DNA of 64,000 bases from Oceanospirillum beijerinckii DSM 7166 (GTDB taxonomy: Bacteria > Pseudomonadota > Gammaproteobacteria > Pseudomonadales > Halomonadaceae). Under the pieces are notes generated by a model that saw nothing but the letters and a program-made list of their open reading frames with translations, did not search any database and was not told where the DNA came from. This document shows positions 30,197 to 38,632 of the stretch, in pieces. The DNA lies in the NCBI RefSeq assembly GCF_000422425.1, contig NZ_AULT01000015.1:62001-126000 (forward strand), written 5' to 3'. Position numbers and translations under genes: made by a program. How positions within the stretch are numbered: position 1 is the first letter of the stretch; each line of letters begins with the position of its first letter.

Positions 30197-30895
30197 ATGC
30201 ACAATTCAAATAACCCCGCGAATAACAGCGCCGACGATCAGCCAGAAGAGCCAAGCCTGTCACTGGCAGAGTCGATTAAACGCAGCAGTATCGGTCTTGG
30301 CCTGTTTGCCATTGTGACTGCGGGTGTTATCGCAGTCACTCAGGTCAGCACCAAAGATGCGATCAGTGACAATATTCGTCATGCTCAGAGTCAAAGCCTG
30401 TTTGAGCTGGTACCTGCCAGCGAAATGGATAATGATCTGATCAAGGATACCTATACGTTAGAGCCCAGCGAGGTTTTGGGCAATAAAGAGCCGGTGAATA
30501 TCCATATCGCCCGTAAAGACAATCAGATTATCGCGCTGTTTTTCCCGGTCTCCACCCCACATGGCTACAGCGGTAATATTGATCTGCTGGTGGGAGTAAA
30601 ACGCAATGGTGAACTGGCGGGCGTACGGGTACTTAATCACAAGGAAACACCGGGGTTGGGCGATAAAGTTGAAACCAAGAAATCTTCCTGGATTCATAGC
30701 CTGAGTGGTTTATCCCTGGAAAACCCAGGAGCCGATAAGCTGAGAGTGAAAAAAGACGGTGGTGTGATTGACCAGTTTACCGGAGCGACTATCACCCCAA
30801 GAGCCGTTGTAAACCTCAGTCGCAACGTGCTGGAATACTTTAGTCAGCACAAAGATACTCTGCTGGAAATCCCGGCACCTGAAAGCACTCAATAA
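30197..30895 (+). CDS. rsxG: Rnf/Rsx electron transport complex subunit G
   Basis: A 232-residue subunit with one membrane anchor (SSIGLGLFAIVTAGVIAVTQ, about 37-56) and a periplasmic FMN-binding domain. The covalent flavinylation motif is seen as FTGATITPRAVV (about residues 194-205), and NHKETPGLGDKVE is the other family signature. The ATG at 30197 is preferred because AAGGA lies 7 nt before it. An in-frame ATG at 30179 would add six residues without its own site. Confidence 0.95.
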   Translation: MHNSNNPANNSADDQPEEPSLSLAESIKRSSIGLGLFAIVTAGVIAVTQVSTKDAISDNIRHAQSQSLFELVPASEMDNDLIKDTYTLEPSEVLGNKEPVNIHIARKDNQIIALFFPVSTPHGYSGNIDLLVGVKRNGELAGVRVLNHKETPGLGDKVETKKSSWIHSLSGLSLENPGADKLRVKKDGGVIDQFTGATITPRAVVNLSRNVLEYFSQHKDTLLEIPAPESTQ

Positions 30896-30925
30896 GATAG
30901 CCGGAATAGAGATAGAGAAAAGACA

Positions 30926-31627
30926 ATGAAAAGTTATCAGGAAATCTCACTGGACGGCCTGTGGCACAACAACCCTGCACTGGTACAGCTGCTGGGGCTA
31001 TGTCCGCTACTGGCTGTCACCGGCAGCGTCGTCAATGCGCTGGGGCTGGGTATCGCCTCTATTCTGGTACTGGTCGGCTCTAACCTATCGGTCTCTCTGA
31101 TCCGTAACTATGTACCAGAGCAGGTGCGTCTACCAGCGTTTGTGATGATTATCGCCAGCTTCGTAACCTGTACCGAGTTGCTGATGCAAGCCTTCACTTA
31201 CGAGCTGTATCAGATTTTGGGGATTTTTATCCCACTGATCGTTACCAACTGTGTGATCCTGGGTCGTGCCGATGCTTTTGCAAGTAAGAACCCCGTTCTG
31301 CCTTCCGTCGTGGATGGCTTGATGATGGGACTGGGCTTTACCGTAGTACTGGTGTTATTGGGTGCGATGCGTGAGCTGATTGGTCAAGGCACTCTATTTG
31401 AAAATATGCAGCTGCTGTTTGGCCCTATGGCCGAGAACTGGAAAATCGTCGTCTTCGATGACTACAGTTTCCTGTTTGCTATCCTGCCGCCAGGTGCTTT
31501 TGTTGGTATGGGATTACTGATCGCAGTGAAGAATATTGTTGATAAGCAGCTGAAAGATCGCGCAGAGAAACACAAAGATGATCAACCTAAAGAGAAAGTG
31601 GATCGTCGGGTGCGCGTAACGGGTTAA
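30926..31627 (+). CDS. rsxE: Rnf/Rsx electron transport complex subunit E
   Basis: A 233-residue polytopic subunit paralogous to Rsx[29 protein letters not shown] and [21 protein letters not shown] are the inverted-topology signature segments with the Cys residues expected to ligate the shared cluster. The hydrophilic C-terminal tail is lysine-rich. It is the last gene of the operon; nth, which follows rsxE in enterobacteria, is not here. A strong terminator follows. Confidence 0.96.
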   Translation: MKSYQEISLDGLWHNNPALVQLLGLCPLLAVTGSVVNALGLGIASILVLVGSNLSVSLIRNYVPEQVRLPAFVMIIASFVTCTELLMQAFTYELYQILGIFIPLIVTNCVILGRADAFASKNPVLPSVVDGLMMGLGFTVVLVLLGAMRELIGQGTLFENMQLLFGPMAENWKIVVFDDYSFLFAILPPGAFVGMGLLIAVKNIVDKQLKDRAEKHKDDQPKEKVDRRVRVTG

Positions 31628-31653
31628 ACAGAGCGCATAAGCGTTAAAAAAAC

Positions 31654-31684
31654 AAAAAGGCCATTCAGATGAATGGCCTTTTTG
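31654..31684 (+). terminator. Terminator of the rsx operon
   Basis: AAAAAGGCCATTC pairs perfectly with GAATGGCCTTTTT around an AGAT loop, giving a symmetric, probably bidirectional terminator 27 bp after rsxE. Confidence 0.93.
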
Positions 31685-31778
31685 TTATACGCTCAACACA
31701 AACCATCGCTGTTTTTTACAACAGGGATACTGGCGCTGAGATCAGATGATTTATCCAGCTTTTCTTCAAAAGCGAAAC

Positions 31779-32243
31779 TTATTTCGCTTTATAGTCTGAG
31801 TGACAACCTTTACAGGATTTACCCAGCGGGCCCATCGCCTGACGCAGATCACCCAGTCCTTGTCCTGCTACAGCAGCCATATTTTTAGATGCATCAGCCC
31901 AAGCCTGGTGCTTCTCACCCACCTTAGAATCTGCAGCCCAGATTGCAGGCTTAGCCTTGGTCTTATCGCCCAACGACTCATTATCAGAGCCCTTTGGCCA
32001 CAGAGCCATATTGTTCATACTGGCTAAGTTCAGCATATTGTTAGCAGCCGCATCTGCCAGTGCTGAGTCATACTCCCGCTTACCTTTAGCCATATCGGCC
32101 AATACACCCATGTTATACTTCACAACCTGCATGTGTGCCTTACGGGTTTCAACTTCATCCTTGAAATTTTCGGCATGTGCCACAGGAGCAACCATTGCAG
32201 AGGCCAGAGCAGTAAAAGAAACTATTTTTAGCAGTGTTTTCAT
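31779..32243 (-). CDS. Cytochrome c' / c556-type periplasmic haem protein
   Basis: A 154-residue protein with a signal peptide (MKTLLKIVSFTALASAMVAPVAHA). Its single haem-binding motif, CKGCH, lies near the C-terminus, as in the four-helix cytochrome c' family. The segment RKAHMQVVKYNMGVLADMAKG at the first helix offers a Met that could be the distal ligand, as in c556-type members. Cytochromes c' bind NO and CO and may protect against nitrosative stress. It is transcribed alone, convergent with rsxE. Confidence 0.92.
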   Translation of the reverse strand: MKTLLKIVSFTALASAMVAPVAHAENFKDEVETRKAHMQVVKYNMGVLADMAKGKREYDSALADAAANNMLNLASMNNMALWPKGSDNESLGDKTKAKPAIWAADSKVGEKHQAWADASKNMAAVAGQGLGDLRQAMGPLGKSCKGCHSDYKAK

Positions 32244-32648
32244 TATTTACATCCTGTTAAATCACGGTGTTAAATCAATATCGGGCTATGGTAACAGTAG
32301 TTGCAGTATTCAAAAACAGATACATTAAAAAAAACTTATATTGATCGTATACATAAAAATATACCATTAGGCTTTGTCACTAATAAAGATCAGAAGCTCC
32401 CAAATTAAACGCGTTGACTATCGCAACCCACTACAGCAGTTCAAATGCCAGTAAGTACTCACATAAAAGATTCTTTTAGTAAGTAGTTTCATTTTTCAGC
32501 TGTTATCCAAAAAATATCGGAAACACTTTTGTGTAAGCGTGCTTTTGTGTAAGTGAACATCAGACTGGCTTACCTTTTGCTGTACTATTTACGGCTATAG
32601 ACTTTAAGGCACGGCCTTGGCTGACAACTTAACGAAAGAGATATTATT
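32244..32648. other. AT-rich intergenic region with a 12-bp direct repeat
   Basis: About 400 bp between the divergent cytochrome c' gene and the small-protein gene. The only structure I see is a direct repeat CTTTTGTGTAAG at 32526-32537 and 32542-32553 (16-bp period), about 100 bp upstream of the small gene. This is suitable as a paired regulator site. Confidence 0.4.
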
Positions 32649-32834
32649 ATGCGTATATCCAGCCCCTCTCAGATGTTTAAATCCAATAAATACAAATCGG
32701 TAAATGCCACTGGCACCGGAATGGAAACACCTAAGGCAGCACCACGTACATCGGGCAATACAGCGGAAACTGTTACCATTAGCAGGAAAGGTTATGAAAA
32801 AGCTCAGGAGGAGAAAATGGAAACGGAGAAGTAA
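32649..32834 (+). CDS. Small hypothetical protein (61 aa)
   Basis: A short polar protein, MRISSPSQMFKSNKYKSV at the start and VTISRKGYEKAQEEKMETEK at the end. A GAAAGAGAT ribosome-site-like stretch lies about 10 nt before the ATG. The pattern 'TVTIS..G...A' near the C-terminus is common in small proteobacterial proteins of unknown role that also carry disordered N-termini. It has no signal peptide or membrane segment. No homologue is named. Coding status is likely but not certain. Confidence 0.5.
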   Translation: MRISSPSQMFKSNKYKSVNATGTGMETPKAAPRTSGNTAETVTISRKGYEKAQEEKMETEK

Positions 32835-32912
32835 AAGGGGCAAAATGGATGCTGCCCTTGTCCCTCTACCAGGACAGCCCATGCAGAGGGATAATCCAAA
32901 CATATACTGTAT

Positions 32913-33428
32913 TCAGACAGGTAACTCGTCTGCCAGCCACTTTTTCATCTTAGGAAATACGGTATCGGCCACTTCACCGCTCTCTGGCATTTGCCCTAAA
33001 CCAGAATGATCACATAATCCTAACCATTGCAGGATCGGTGAGCCTATATAATGCTCTTGAGAAAACTGATCAATCAGATTCTGAGACGCCCCTTTATAGC
33101 CCTTCGGATGGAATACAATCTCCGGTGACAACTCCAAATGCTTCAGAGCAGCCCAAGACCAGGCAATTGCAGCCATCTCTTCTGCGGGGTTCACTCCGAC
33201 ATAAGCTCCCGTTTCTGCTCTGCGAGATTTTGGAATCACCGCTAAGTGGCCGGCCTCATGCAGTAAATCACCAGGGTATTTTAGCTTATCCCGGTCAACA
33301 ACCAACTTGCCCTCACGAATCAAAATACCCGGTAAAAAAGTTTTCTCAGGCAGAGTCTCAAATTCTATTTCAAGCCCTATTTCCTGAATAAAGTCGATCA
33401 TTTTTTCAGTATATACTCGCTCTGTCAT
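32913..33428 (-). CDS. Putative HExxH metalloprotease-like protein
   Basis: A 171-residue protein starting MTERVYTEKMIDFIQEIGLE, preceded by AAGGAG with 7-nt spacing. It contains a zinc-protease-type motif LLHEAGHLAVIP (HEAGH, about residues 67-71) and a downstream AEEMAAIAWSWA segment whose Glu could be a third ligand. This arrangement recalls ImmA/IrrE-like (gluzincin) proteins, but no helix-turn-helix or phage neighbour is present. The C-terminal part (YIGSPILQWLGLCD, MKKWLADELPV) is unfamiliar. It reads as a stand-alone cytoplasmic protein of unknown role. Confidence 0.65.
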   Translation of the reverse strand: MTERVYTEKMIDFIQEIGLEIEFETLPEKTFLPGILIREGKLVVDRDKLKYPGDLLHEAGHLAVIPKSRRAETGAYVGVNPAEEMAAIAWSWAALKHLELSPEIVFHPKGYKGASQNLIDQFSQEHYIGSPILQWLGLCDHSGLGQMPESGEVADTVFPKMKKWLADELPV

Positions 33429-33545
33429 GGAAAACTCCTTTTTGTGACAGCACACTATTCTTTATTGCCAAATACCTACAACCAATATTCTAAGCGTATC
33501 ATTGTATTCAATAAGCACTGAACACAATAATAGAGAAAACCAGCT

Positions 33546-33704
33546 ATGCCACGATTTGTCAAAATATGTCGCAAACCGATAGATCTCAGCCCCTACAAGA
33601 AATACTCTCACTTTGCCCAGCGGAGCCATCTTGAGCACATGGACTCTATATTAAAAAATATCGGTGTAACAGCTCAAAGTACAGATATAGCCCTGTCAAG
33701 TTAA
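33546..33704 (+). CDS. Possible small basic protein (52 aa)
   Basis: An ATG frame of 52 codons, opening MPRFVKICRKPIDLSPYKKY and ending SSTDIALSS-like (QSTDIALSS), ends 10 bp before the stop of the convergent diguanylate cyclase gene. The first half is basic and aromatic. A GAGAAA stretch lies about 9-15 nt upstream, a poor ribosome site. It may be noise. Confidence 0.3.
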   Translation: MPRFVKICRKPIDLSPYKKYSHFAQRSHLEHMDSILKNIGVTAQSTDIALSS

Positions 33705-33713
33705 GACTCAATA

Positions 33714-35387
33714 TTAATTGACAGAGTCTAAGACATCTTTTTTATCATATAGCACTACCCTATCACGCCCCTGCTGTTTGGCTGCATATAGTGCACTGTC
33801 TGCGAGACTGAGTAAGCGCTCTGCACTATCACTGTGTTTACGCTCACATACGCCGACACTACAAGTAATCGGCACTCTTTTATCCAGCCAAACATCTTTA
33901 TGTGATCCAACATCTAACTGCACATACTCAGGAAACCCCCTGCATAAGCGTTGAGCATAATCCAACGCGTCCTGCTGCCCTGTATTCGGCAGCAACATAC
34001 AGAACTCTTCACCACCATACCGGGCTGCGACGTCATAGCTGCGGCTGTGTCTTTTTAGGTAAGCACCGACCAACCTAAGCACCTGATCCCCTGAAGTATG
34101 GCCATAGGTATCATTGATTCGCTTGAAGTGATCAAGATCCAGAATAATCATCGACAATGGTAAATTTTCTCGGGAAGCCCGACTAAACTCTTCCTCAAAA
34201 CGTTGCATTAGAAAACGCCGGTTATACAGCCCGGTTAAGGTATCTGTATTAGCCAAATGAGACAGTTCCTCATTTAATAGCTCAACTTCAGCGGTACGCC
34301 GTTTAACCTCTTGCGTTAAACGGCGATTGGTATAACGGATAGCATAGAACAGGATAAACTCAATAATGATAAAGCCGATAAAAGCGACACTAATATTCAG
34401 CCAGGTATCCTGTTTCAGATCTTCCAGCAATGAGTCTGCCTCGTGCCAGATTAATACCTGACCGACAGGCTCGGAGCGGTCTTCTTTCTGACCGATGTAA
34501 TCCTGAATGCCAAAGTACGTGAGTGCAAAGGCCCCTTCTGGTGTCGTAACCAACTCTGTTTTGGCTTGATTAATAAGGCTATCGTCACTCAAGTGCTGTC
34601 TGGTGGATAAGATTAAGCGTAAGCTATCGCTTGAGCTGGCCTCAACAAAACACCCGCAATCGGCTTTAATGGCTTCGTCAGGTCTACTCCAGGTGGCCCT
34701 CTCAACACGATCTTCTTTCAGCAGAATCGCAATATCCGCCTGAATCGCATCACTGAGCAGTTGAATGGTTGCCTGATAAGAGGTTCCCGCCTCCAAAGCC
34801 CCCAGATGCTGAGTACCACTATTATCAAAGACAGGGACAATTCCTCTTAACCCGGCATAGACACGACCCAGCTCCAGGCCCGTTCTAGGTATATGGTCCT
34901 GATTCACATCCACTACCATAAAACGCAACTGATCCATATTGTCGCCAAACTTTTCTGGCTTATGTACACGCAGAAAACTGGTCGAGCCCGGACCAAAATG
35001 GAAATGCAGCTGACGAACGTAATAATCTTCGGTCATTTTGTGCCAACTGGGAGAAACTATACGGTAGAGTTGCGTACGATAGTGATCGGTCATAATACCG
35101 TCTGTAGCACCTGACTCCTGTTTTGCTGCCTCAACAGCCTGTGAGAAAGTGTCTCTTACCCTTGGGTCATTAGCCACAAATGTGGCTAGTTGAGACATAT
35201 TAGCTAAGGTCATCTCATTCGCGACATCAAACGCCGTTTGCAGGCGTTTACCTTCCTGCTCCAGGGTTGTCTGCAGATCTTGCTTATCCTGCCAGTAGTT
35301 CAGGGCAACAAAAAGCGCATCGGCCAGTAATAAAAAAACAGAAACAAGCAGAAAAACGGGTAATCGAGTGAGCCGTGGCATTGCCAT
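33714..35387 (-). CDS. Membrane diguanylate cyclase with periplasmic sensor domain
   Basis: A 557-residue inner-membrane c-di-GMP synthase. A first transmembrane helix (about 8-27) is followed by a periplasmic Cache-like sensor domain (about 30-325; contains FHFGPGSTSFLRVHKPEKFGDN). A second helix lies at about 328-350, then a short coiled coil, then the GGDEF domain (about 385-550). The active site reads GGEEF (about residue 458), and the inhibitory I-site RSYD lies exactly five residues upstream. Enzyme activity and product feedback are therefore both expected. DTLTGLYNRRFL is the domain-opening signature. Confidence 0.95.
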   Translation of the reverse strand: MAMPRLTRLPVFLLVSVFLLLADALFVALNYWQDKQDLQTTLEQEGKRLQTAFDVANEMTLANMSQLATFVANDPRVRDTFSQAVEAAKQESGATDGIMTDHYRTQLYRIVSPSWHKMTEDYYVRQLHFHFGPGSTSFLRVHKPEKFGDNMDQLRFMVVDVNQDHIPRTGLELGRVYAGLRGIVPVFDNSGTQHLGALEAGTSYQATIQLLSDAIQADIAILLKEDRVERATWSRPDEAIKADCGCFVEASSSDSLRLILSTRQHLSDDSLINQAKTELVTTPEGAFALTYFGIQDYIGQKEDRSEPVGQVLIWHEADSLLEDLKQDTWLNISVAFIGFIIIEFILFYAIRYTNRRLTQEVKRRTAEVELLNEELSHLANTDTLTGLYNRRFLMQRFEEEFSRASRENLPLSMIILDLDHFKRINDTYGHTSGDQVLRLVGAYLKRHSRSYDVAARYGGEEFCMLLPNTGQQDALDYAQRLCRGFPEYVQLDVGSHKDVWLDKRVPITCSVGVCERKHSDSAERLLSLADSALYAAKQQGRDRVVLYDKKDVLDSVN

Positions 35388-35653
35388 CCTCCGCTATTAA
35401 GCAGCTAAGACTATTAATGCCCCCGCGCTCAACAGGGCAAAGCCGAAATAAATGATCAAACATCAGATTGATAACGGAAGTGTACCATAGCAGCTCATGA
35501 GGCTTTACTCTAAAAAGTATTGCTCCAGCTGGCACCGCCACTGTTATAAATCATGCAGCTATAAGTCATACAGCTAAGGCTTCAGTCCTTGAAATAGTGC
35601 TAACATGGCCGCAGTACAGAGAAACATTATCACTGCAACTTAAGAAGTTAACC

Positions 35654-36376
35654 ATGAATACAACTATCGAGACGATTCTATCCCATCGTTCCATCCGCAA
35701 GTTTAAAGATCAGAGCATTGACTCTGAAACCCTGAATACTCTGCTGAACTGCGCCCGTGCAGCCTCATCGTCCAGTAACCTGCAATGCGTCAGTGTGCTC
35801 CGCGTTTCTTCGGAAGAAAACCGTGCTCTGCTGGCAGAGTATGCCGGTAACCAGGCCTATGTCGCGGGTGCTTCTGAGTTTCTGGTGTTCTGCGCTGACT
35901 TTAACCGTCACCAGCAGATCGTACCCGATGCCAAACTGGGCTTTATTGAGCAAACTCTGATTGGCGCAGTGGATTGTGCGTTAATGGCGCAAAACTGCCT
36001 CGTTGCGGCTGAATCTTTGGGCCTGGGTGGTGTTTATATCGGTGGCTTAAGAAATAACCCGGATAAAGTATCAGCCCTGCTCAATCTGCCTGAGCATGTT
36101 TTCCCTATGTTTGGCCTGTGTCTGGGTTATCCGGATCAGGACCCAGGCCTGAAACCGCGTCTGCCACTGGAGCTGATCGTGCACGAAGACAGCTATCAAG
36201 AGATGGATAAAGACGTACTGGCTCAATATGACGATACAATGCGCAACTATTATCGTGAGAGAACTCAGGGTAAAAATGAGCAGTCCTGGTCTGAGCAGAT
36301 TAGCAATACTGTTAGCAAAGAAGCCCGCCCTTTTATGATGGATCGCCTGAACCAACAAGGTTTTGCCAAAAAATAA
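35654..36376 (+). CDS. nfsA: Oxygen-insensitive NADPH nitroreductase
   Basis: A 240-residue FMN flavoenzyme of the NfsA/FRP group. SHRSIRKFKDQSID is the FMN-phosphate contact region, SSSNLQCVSVLRV follows, and LGLGGVYIGGLRNNPDKVSALLNLPEHVFPMFGLCLGYP is the NfsA signature in the second half. The C-terminal ERTQGKNEQSWSEQISNTVSKEARPFM matches NfsA length and ending. It reduces nitroaromatics and quinones by two electrons. The ATG at 35654 is preceded by an AAGAAG site; upstream in-frame codons are not conserved-looking. Confidence 0.94.
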   Translation: MNTTIETILSHRSIRKFKDQSIDSETLNTLLNCARAASSSSNLQCVSVLRVSSEENRALLAEYAGNQAYVAGASEFLVFCADFNRHQQIVPDAKLGFIEQTLIGAVDCALMAQNCLVAAESLGLGGVYIGGLRNNPDKVSALLNLPEHVFPMFGLCLGYPDQDPGLKPRLPLELIVHEDSYQEMDKDVLAQYDDTMRNYYRERTQGKNEQSWSEQISNTVSKEARPFMMDRLNQQGFAKK

Positions 36377-36388
36377 TCCCCCAAGCCG

Positions 36389-36422
36389 GAAGCCGCCTGC
36401 TCGGTGGCTTCTGTCTTTTTTC
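36389..36422 (+). terminator. Terminator of nfsA
   Basis: GAAGCCGCC and GGTGGCTTC pair (one G-T wobble) around TGCTC, followed a few bases later by a T-run, 12 bp after the nfsA stop. Confidence 0.85.
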
Positions 36423-36618
36423 TCCTACACACCAACCACCAGCATTATCACTGGCAAGAATTTTACCGCCTGTATCTTGCTCCTATTCTTAATAATGCTC
36501 TATGTCCACAGATAGATGAGTAATTAATCACACTCGCTATTTATATTGCAATTACAATATAAATAGATCTATGCTACGGCATCTTCTAATAATAAAATTG
36601 CTTAAGTAAGGATTTTGT

Positions 36619-37293
36619 ATGGCTGAACACGCTTCTGTACCACTGACTGATTTTATTGAATATCCTGCCGAAGAGATGCAACAGCGCTCTGATGACTTTT
36701 ATCAGGCCATTAAACGTCGTCACAGTGTGCGTAGCTTTTCTGGTCGCTCCGTTGATAGAGCCGTGATTGAAAACTGCTTACGAGCAGCAGGTACAGCCCC
36801 CAGTGGCGCTAATCATCAGCCTTGGCACTTTGTTGCCATTAGTGATCCTGCAGTGAAAAAAGAGGTGCGGGAAAAAGCAGAGCTGGAAGAGCAGCAGTTT
36901 TACGCCGGTCGTGCCGGTGAAGAATGGTTAAACGCACTAAAGCCATTAGGTACCGATGATCAAAAACCGTTTCTGGAAACCGCTCCCTGGCTAATCGCTA
37001 TCTTTGCTCAAACTGTCGGCGGTGTGGAAAGCGGCGATAGCGGCAAAAATTACTATGTGCGGGAATCTGTGGGTATCGCGACAGGGTTTCTGATTGATGC
37101 CCTACATCACTCCGGCCTGGCGACTTTGACCCACACACCAAAACCGATGAAGTTCTTAAATGAGATCTGTAACCGGGACAGCACAGAACGCCCCTATATT
37201 CTGTTGGTGGTGGGTTACCCGGCTGACGATGCGACGATTCCGGTGCACGCGACCAAGAAAAAAGCATTAAAAGAGATCGCAACATTTATATAG
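36619..37293 (+). CDS. Nitroreductase-fold flavoprotein, iodotyrosine deiodinase (IYD)-like
   Basis: A 224-residue FMN protein with an AAGGA site 6 nt before the [39 protein letters not shown] and the late [16 protein letters not shown] align by eye with mammalian iodotyrosine deiodinase better than with NfsB or BluB. The three IYD active-site lid residues (human E157, Y161, K182) have counterparts at identical spacing: Glu and Tyr in EQQFY (about residues 94-98), and Lys 21 residues after that Tyr (DDQK). IYD reductively removes halogen from halotyrosines, and bacterial homologues exist. Substrate here is inferred. Confidence 0.85.
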   Translation: MAEHASVPLTDFIEYPAEEMQQRSDDFYQAIKRRHSVRSFSGRSVDRAVIENCLRAAGTAPSGANHQPWHFVAISDPAVKKEVREKAELEEQQFYAGRAGEEWLNALKPLGTDDQKPFLETAPWLIAIFAQTVGGVESGDSGKNYYVRESVGIATGFLIDALHHSGLATLTHTPKPMKFLNEICNRDSTERPYILLVVGYPADDATIPVHATKKKALKEIATFI

Positions 37294-37315
37294 GGCCTGT
37301 TAAAGCTAAAGTCTG

Positions 37316-37714
37316 TTAACGCTTACTGCCAGAAGAAAAAAGGGACACCTCCACTGTTATCTTATTTCTTCCGGCAGTCTCTTTGCTTTTACCCTGAGCC
37401 GATAGCCAGGCGTTATTATCATGAGTACATTGGAAATCATTGATGCCCAATAGCAGAATCACCAGATCCAGCGGTGAGTACATCTCAATCACCTGCCCAA
37501 GCCCCTCCGATCCATCACGGCCGGGCTTAAAGGGATCATTCCAAATGGTACGACGTCCATTCAGACAGTTTTCGATAATACGCACTGAAACCCCTTGCTC
37601 CAGCAACGTATTTTCAAAAACACCCGGCCAGCGTTTATCAAATGTCAGGCGTTTACGGGTGTTGGGAATAATGCCCCAGGTCAGGCTATCGGCGTATACC
37701 AGAACCTGTTTCAT
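37316..37714 (-). pseudogene. SGNH/GDSL arylesterase, C-terminally truncated
   Basis: Only the first 132 residues resemble the family. MKQVLVYADSLTWG is block I with the nucleophile Ser (Ala replaces the usual Gly of GDSL). RWPGVFENTLLEQGVSVRIIENCLNGRRTIWNDPF follows, and LVILLLGINDFQ is block III with the oxyanion Asn. The catalytic Asp/His block (DxxH) and about 80 C-terminal residues are missing; the end (KITVEVSLFSSGSKR) is unrelated. The gene stops 22 bp from the end of the IYD-like gene, so an internal deletion or frameshift has probably removed the rest. An intact AAGGA ribosome site remains. Confidence 0.7.
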
Positions 37715-37856
37715 CAGGACGTCCTTTTATCTTCCACTACTCTTTAACCATTGCAGTAGCTCTGTTTTAGCATATTCCGAGTTGTATTCATCCGTTTCTC
37801 CACCGCTACGCCAATCTATTCACATGCTTAACCTTTGCGTTCCAGTGTGCGCTTTT

Positions 37857-38447
37857 TTAACACTCACTTTTCTGGTGCTGATAGTGGATCACATCATGGA
37901 ATACCGCAGGCTGTTCGTTGAGGTTACGATAACCATGAGGTTTATCCGCAGCAAAACGAATGGCATCCCCCTGTTTCAGCTCGCGCCATTGGCCATTCAC
38001 CAGCAACTCCAGACAACCGCTTAACACCACAACATGCTCTGTTACCCCAGATTCATGGGGTTCAGCAATACGTTCATAACCGGGTAGCAGAGTCAGCTCA
38101 TACATTTCAAAACCCACACTATCCTCATAAGGGAAGAGTGATGCCACCAGCATGGAATCCTGAGCGGGTCGTCTTCGTAACTGCTCGGCAGAACGTATCC
38201 GTATATCGGCTTCCTGATAACCTGCTTCCTGTTCCTGCGCGGGCTCTATCAGGGTCGACAGCGAGATATGAAAGCCTCCGGCTATCTTCCATAAGGTTGC
38301 CACCGTCGGGCTGGATTCCCCCCGTTCAATTTGCCCCAGCATCGCCTTACTGACACCGGTTTGTTTCGAAGTCTGATCCAAACTCCAGCCTTTTTCAGCC
38401 CTGATTCTCTTTAGGGTTTGACCAATATTGCGATTAATGTCCTGCAT
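37857..38447 (-). CDS. XRE-cupin transcriptional regulator, YdcN-like
   Basis: A 196-residue regulator with a Cro/C1-type helix-turn-helix at about residues 8-62 (LKRIRAEKGWSLDQTSKQTGVSKAMLGQIERG). A C-terminal cupin effector domain runs from about 105 to 190 (PHESGVTEHVVVLSGCLELLVNGQWRELKQGDAIRFAADKPHGY). It is divergent from a BenE-family transporter, the same pairing as E. coli ydcN-ydcO. The gap holds three copies of one palindrome, likely its operators. The start is taken at 38447 where the domain begins; in-frame codons further upstream would run through the operators. Confidence 0.92.
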   Translation of the reverse strand: MQDINRNIGQTLKRIRAEKGWSLDQTSKQTGVSKAMLGQIERGESSPTVATLWKIAGGFHISLSTLIEPAQEQEAGYQEADIRIRSAEQLRRRPAQDSMLVASLFPYEDSVGFEMYELTLLPGYERIAEPHESGVTEHVVVLSGCLELLVNGQWRELKQGDAIRFAADKPHGYRNLNEQPAVFHDVIHYQHQKSEC

Positions 38448-38500
38448 AAATAAACCGGGCTTATAGCATTTTGAGAAAAGAGATAGATAAAAAAACAGTT

Positions 38501-38609
38501 GTGCGTTATAGCGCACGAAGTTAGCATTGTCTACATCGTACGCTATAACGCACAGAAAACGCTCGAAGGAGCAAAAAATTTTACCGATCTTGTGCGCTAT
38601 AACGCACAA
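38501..38609. promoter_or_regulatory. Three palindromic operators GTGCGYTATARCGCAC
   Basis: 16-bp sites lie at 38501-38516 (GTGCGTTATAGCGCAC), 38538-38553 (GTACGCTATAACGCAC) and 38592-38607 (GTGCGCTATAACGCAC), with centres 37 and 54 bp apart. The last can be extended to a 20-bp near-perfect dyad. They fill the gap between the XRE-cupin gene and the transporter gene, so the regulator is the probable ligand and both genes the probable targets. Confidence 0.85.
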
Positions 38610-38632
38610 AGAAGATATAGAAGGAGATAAGA

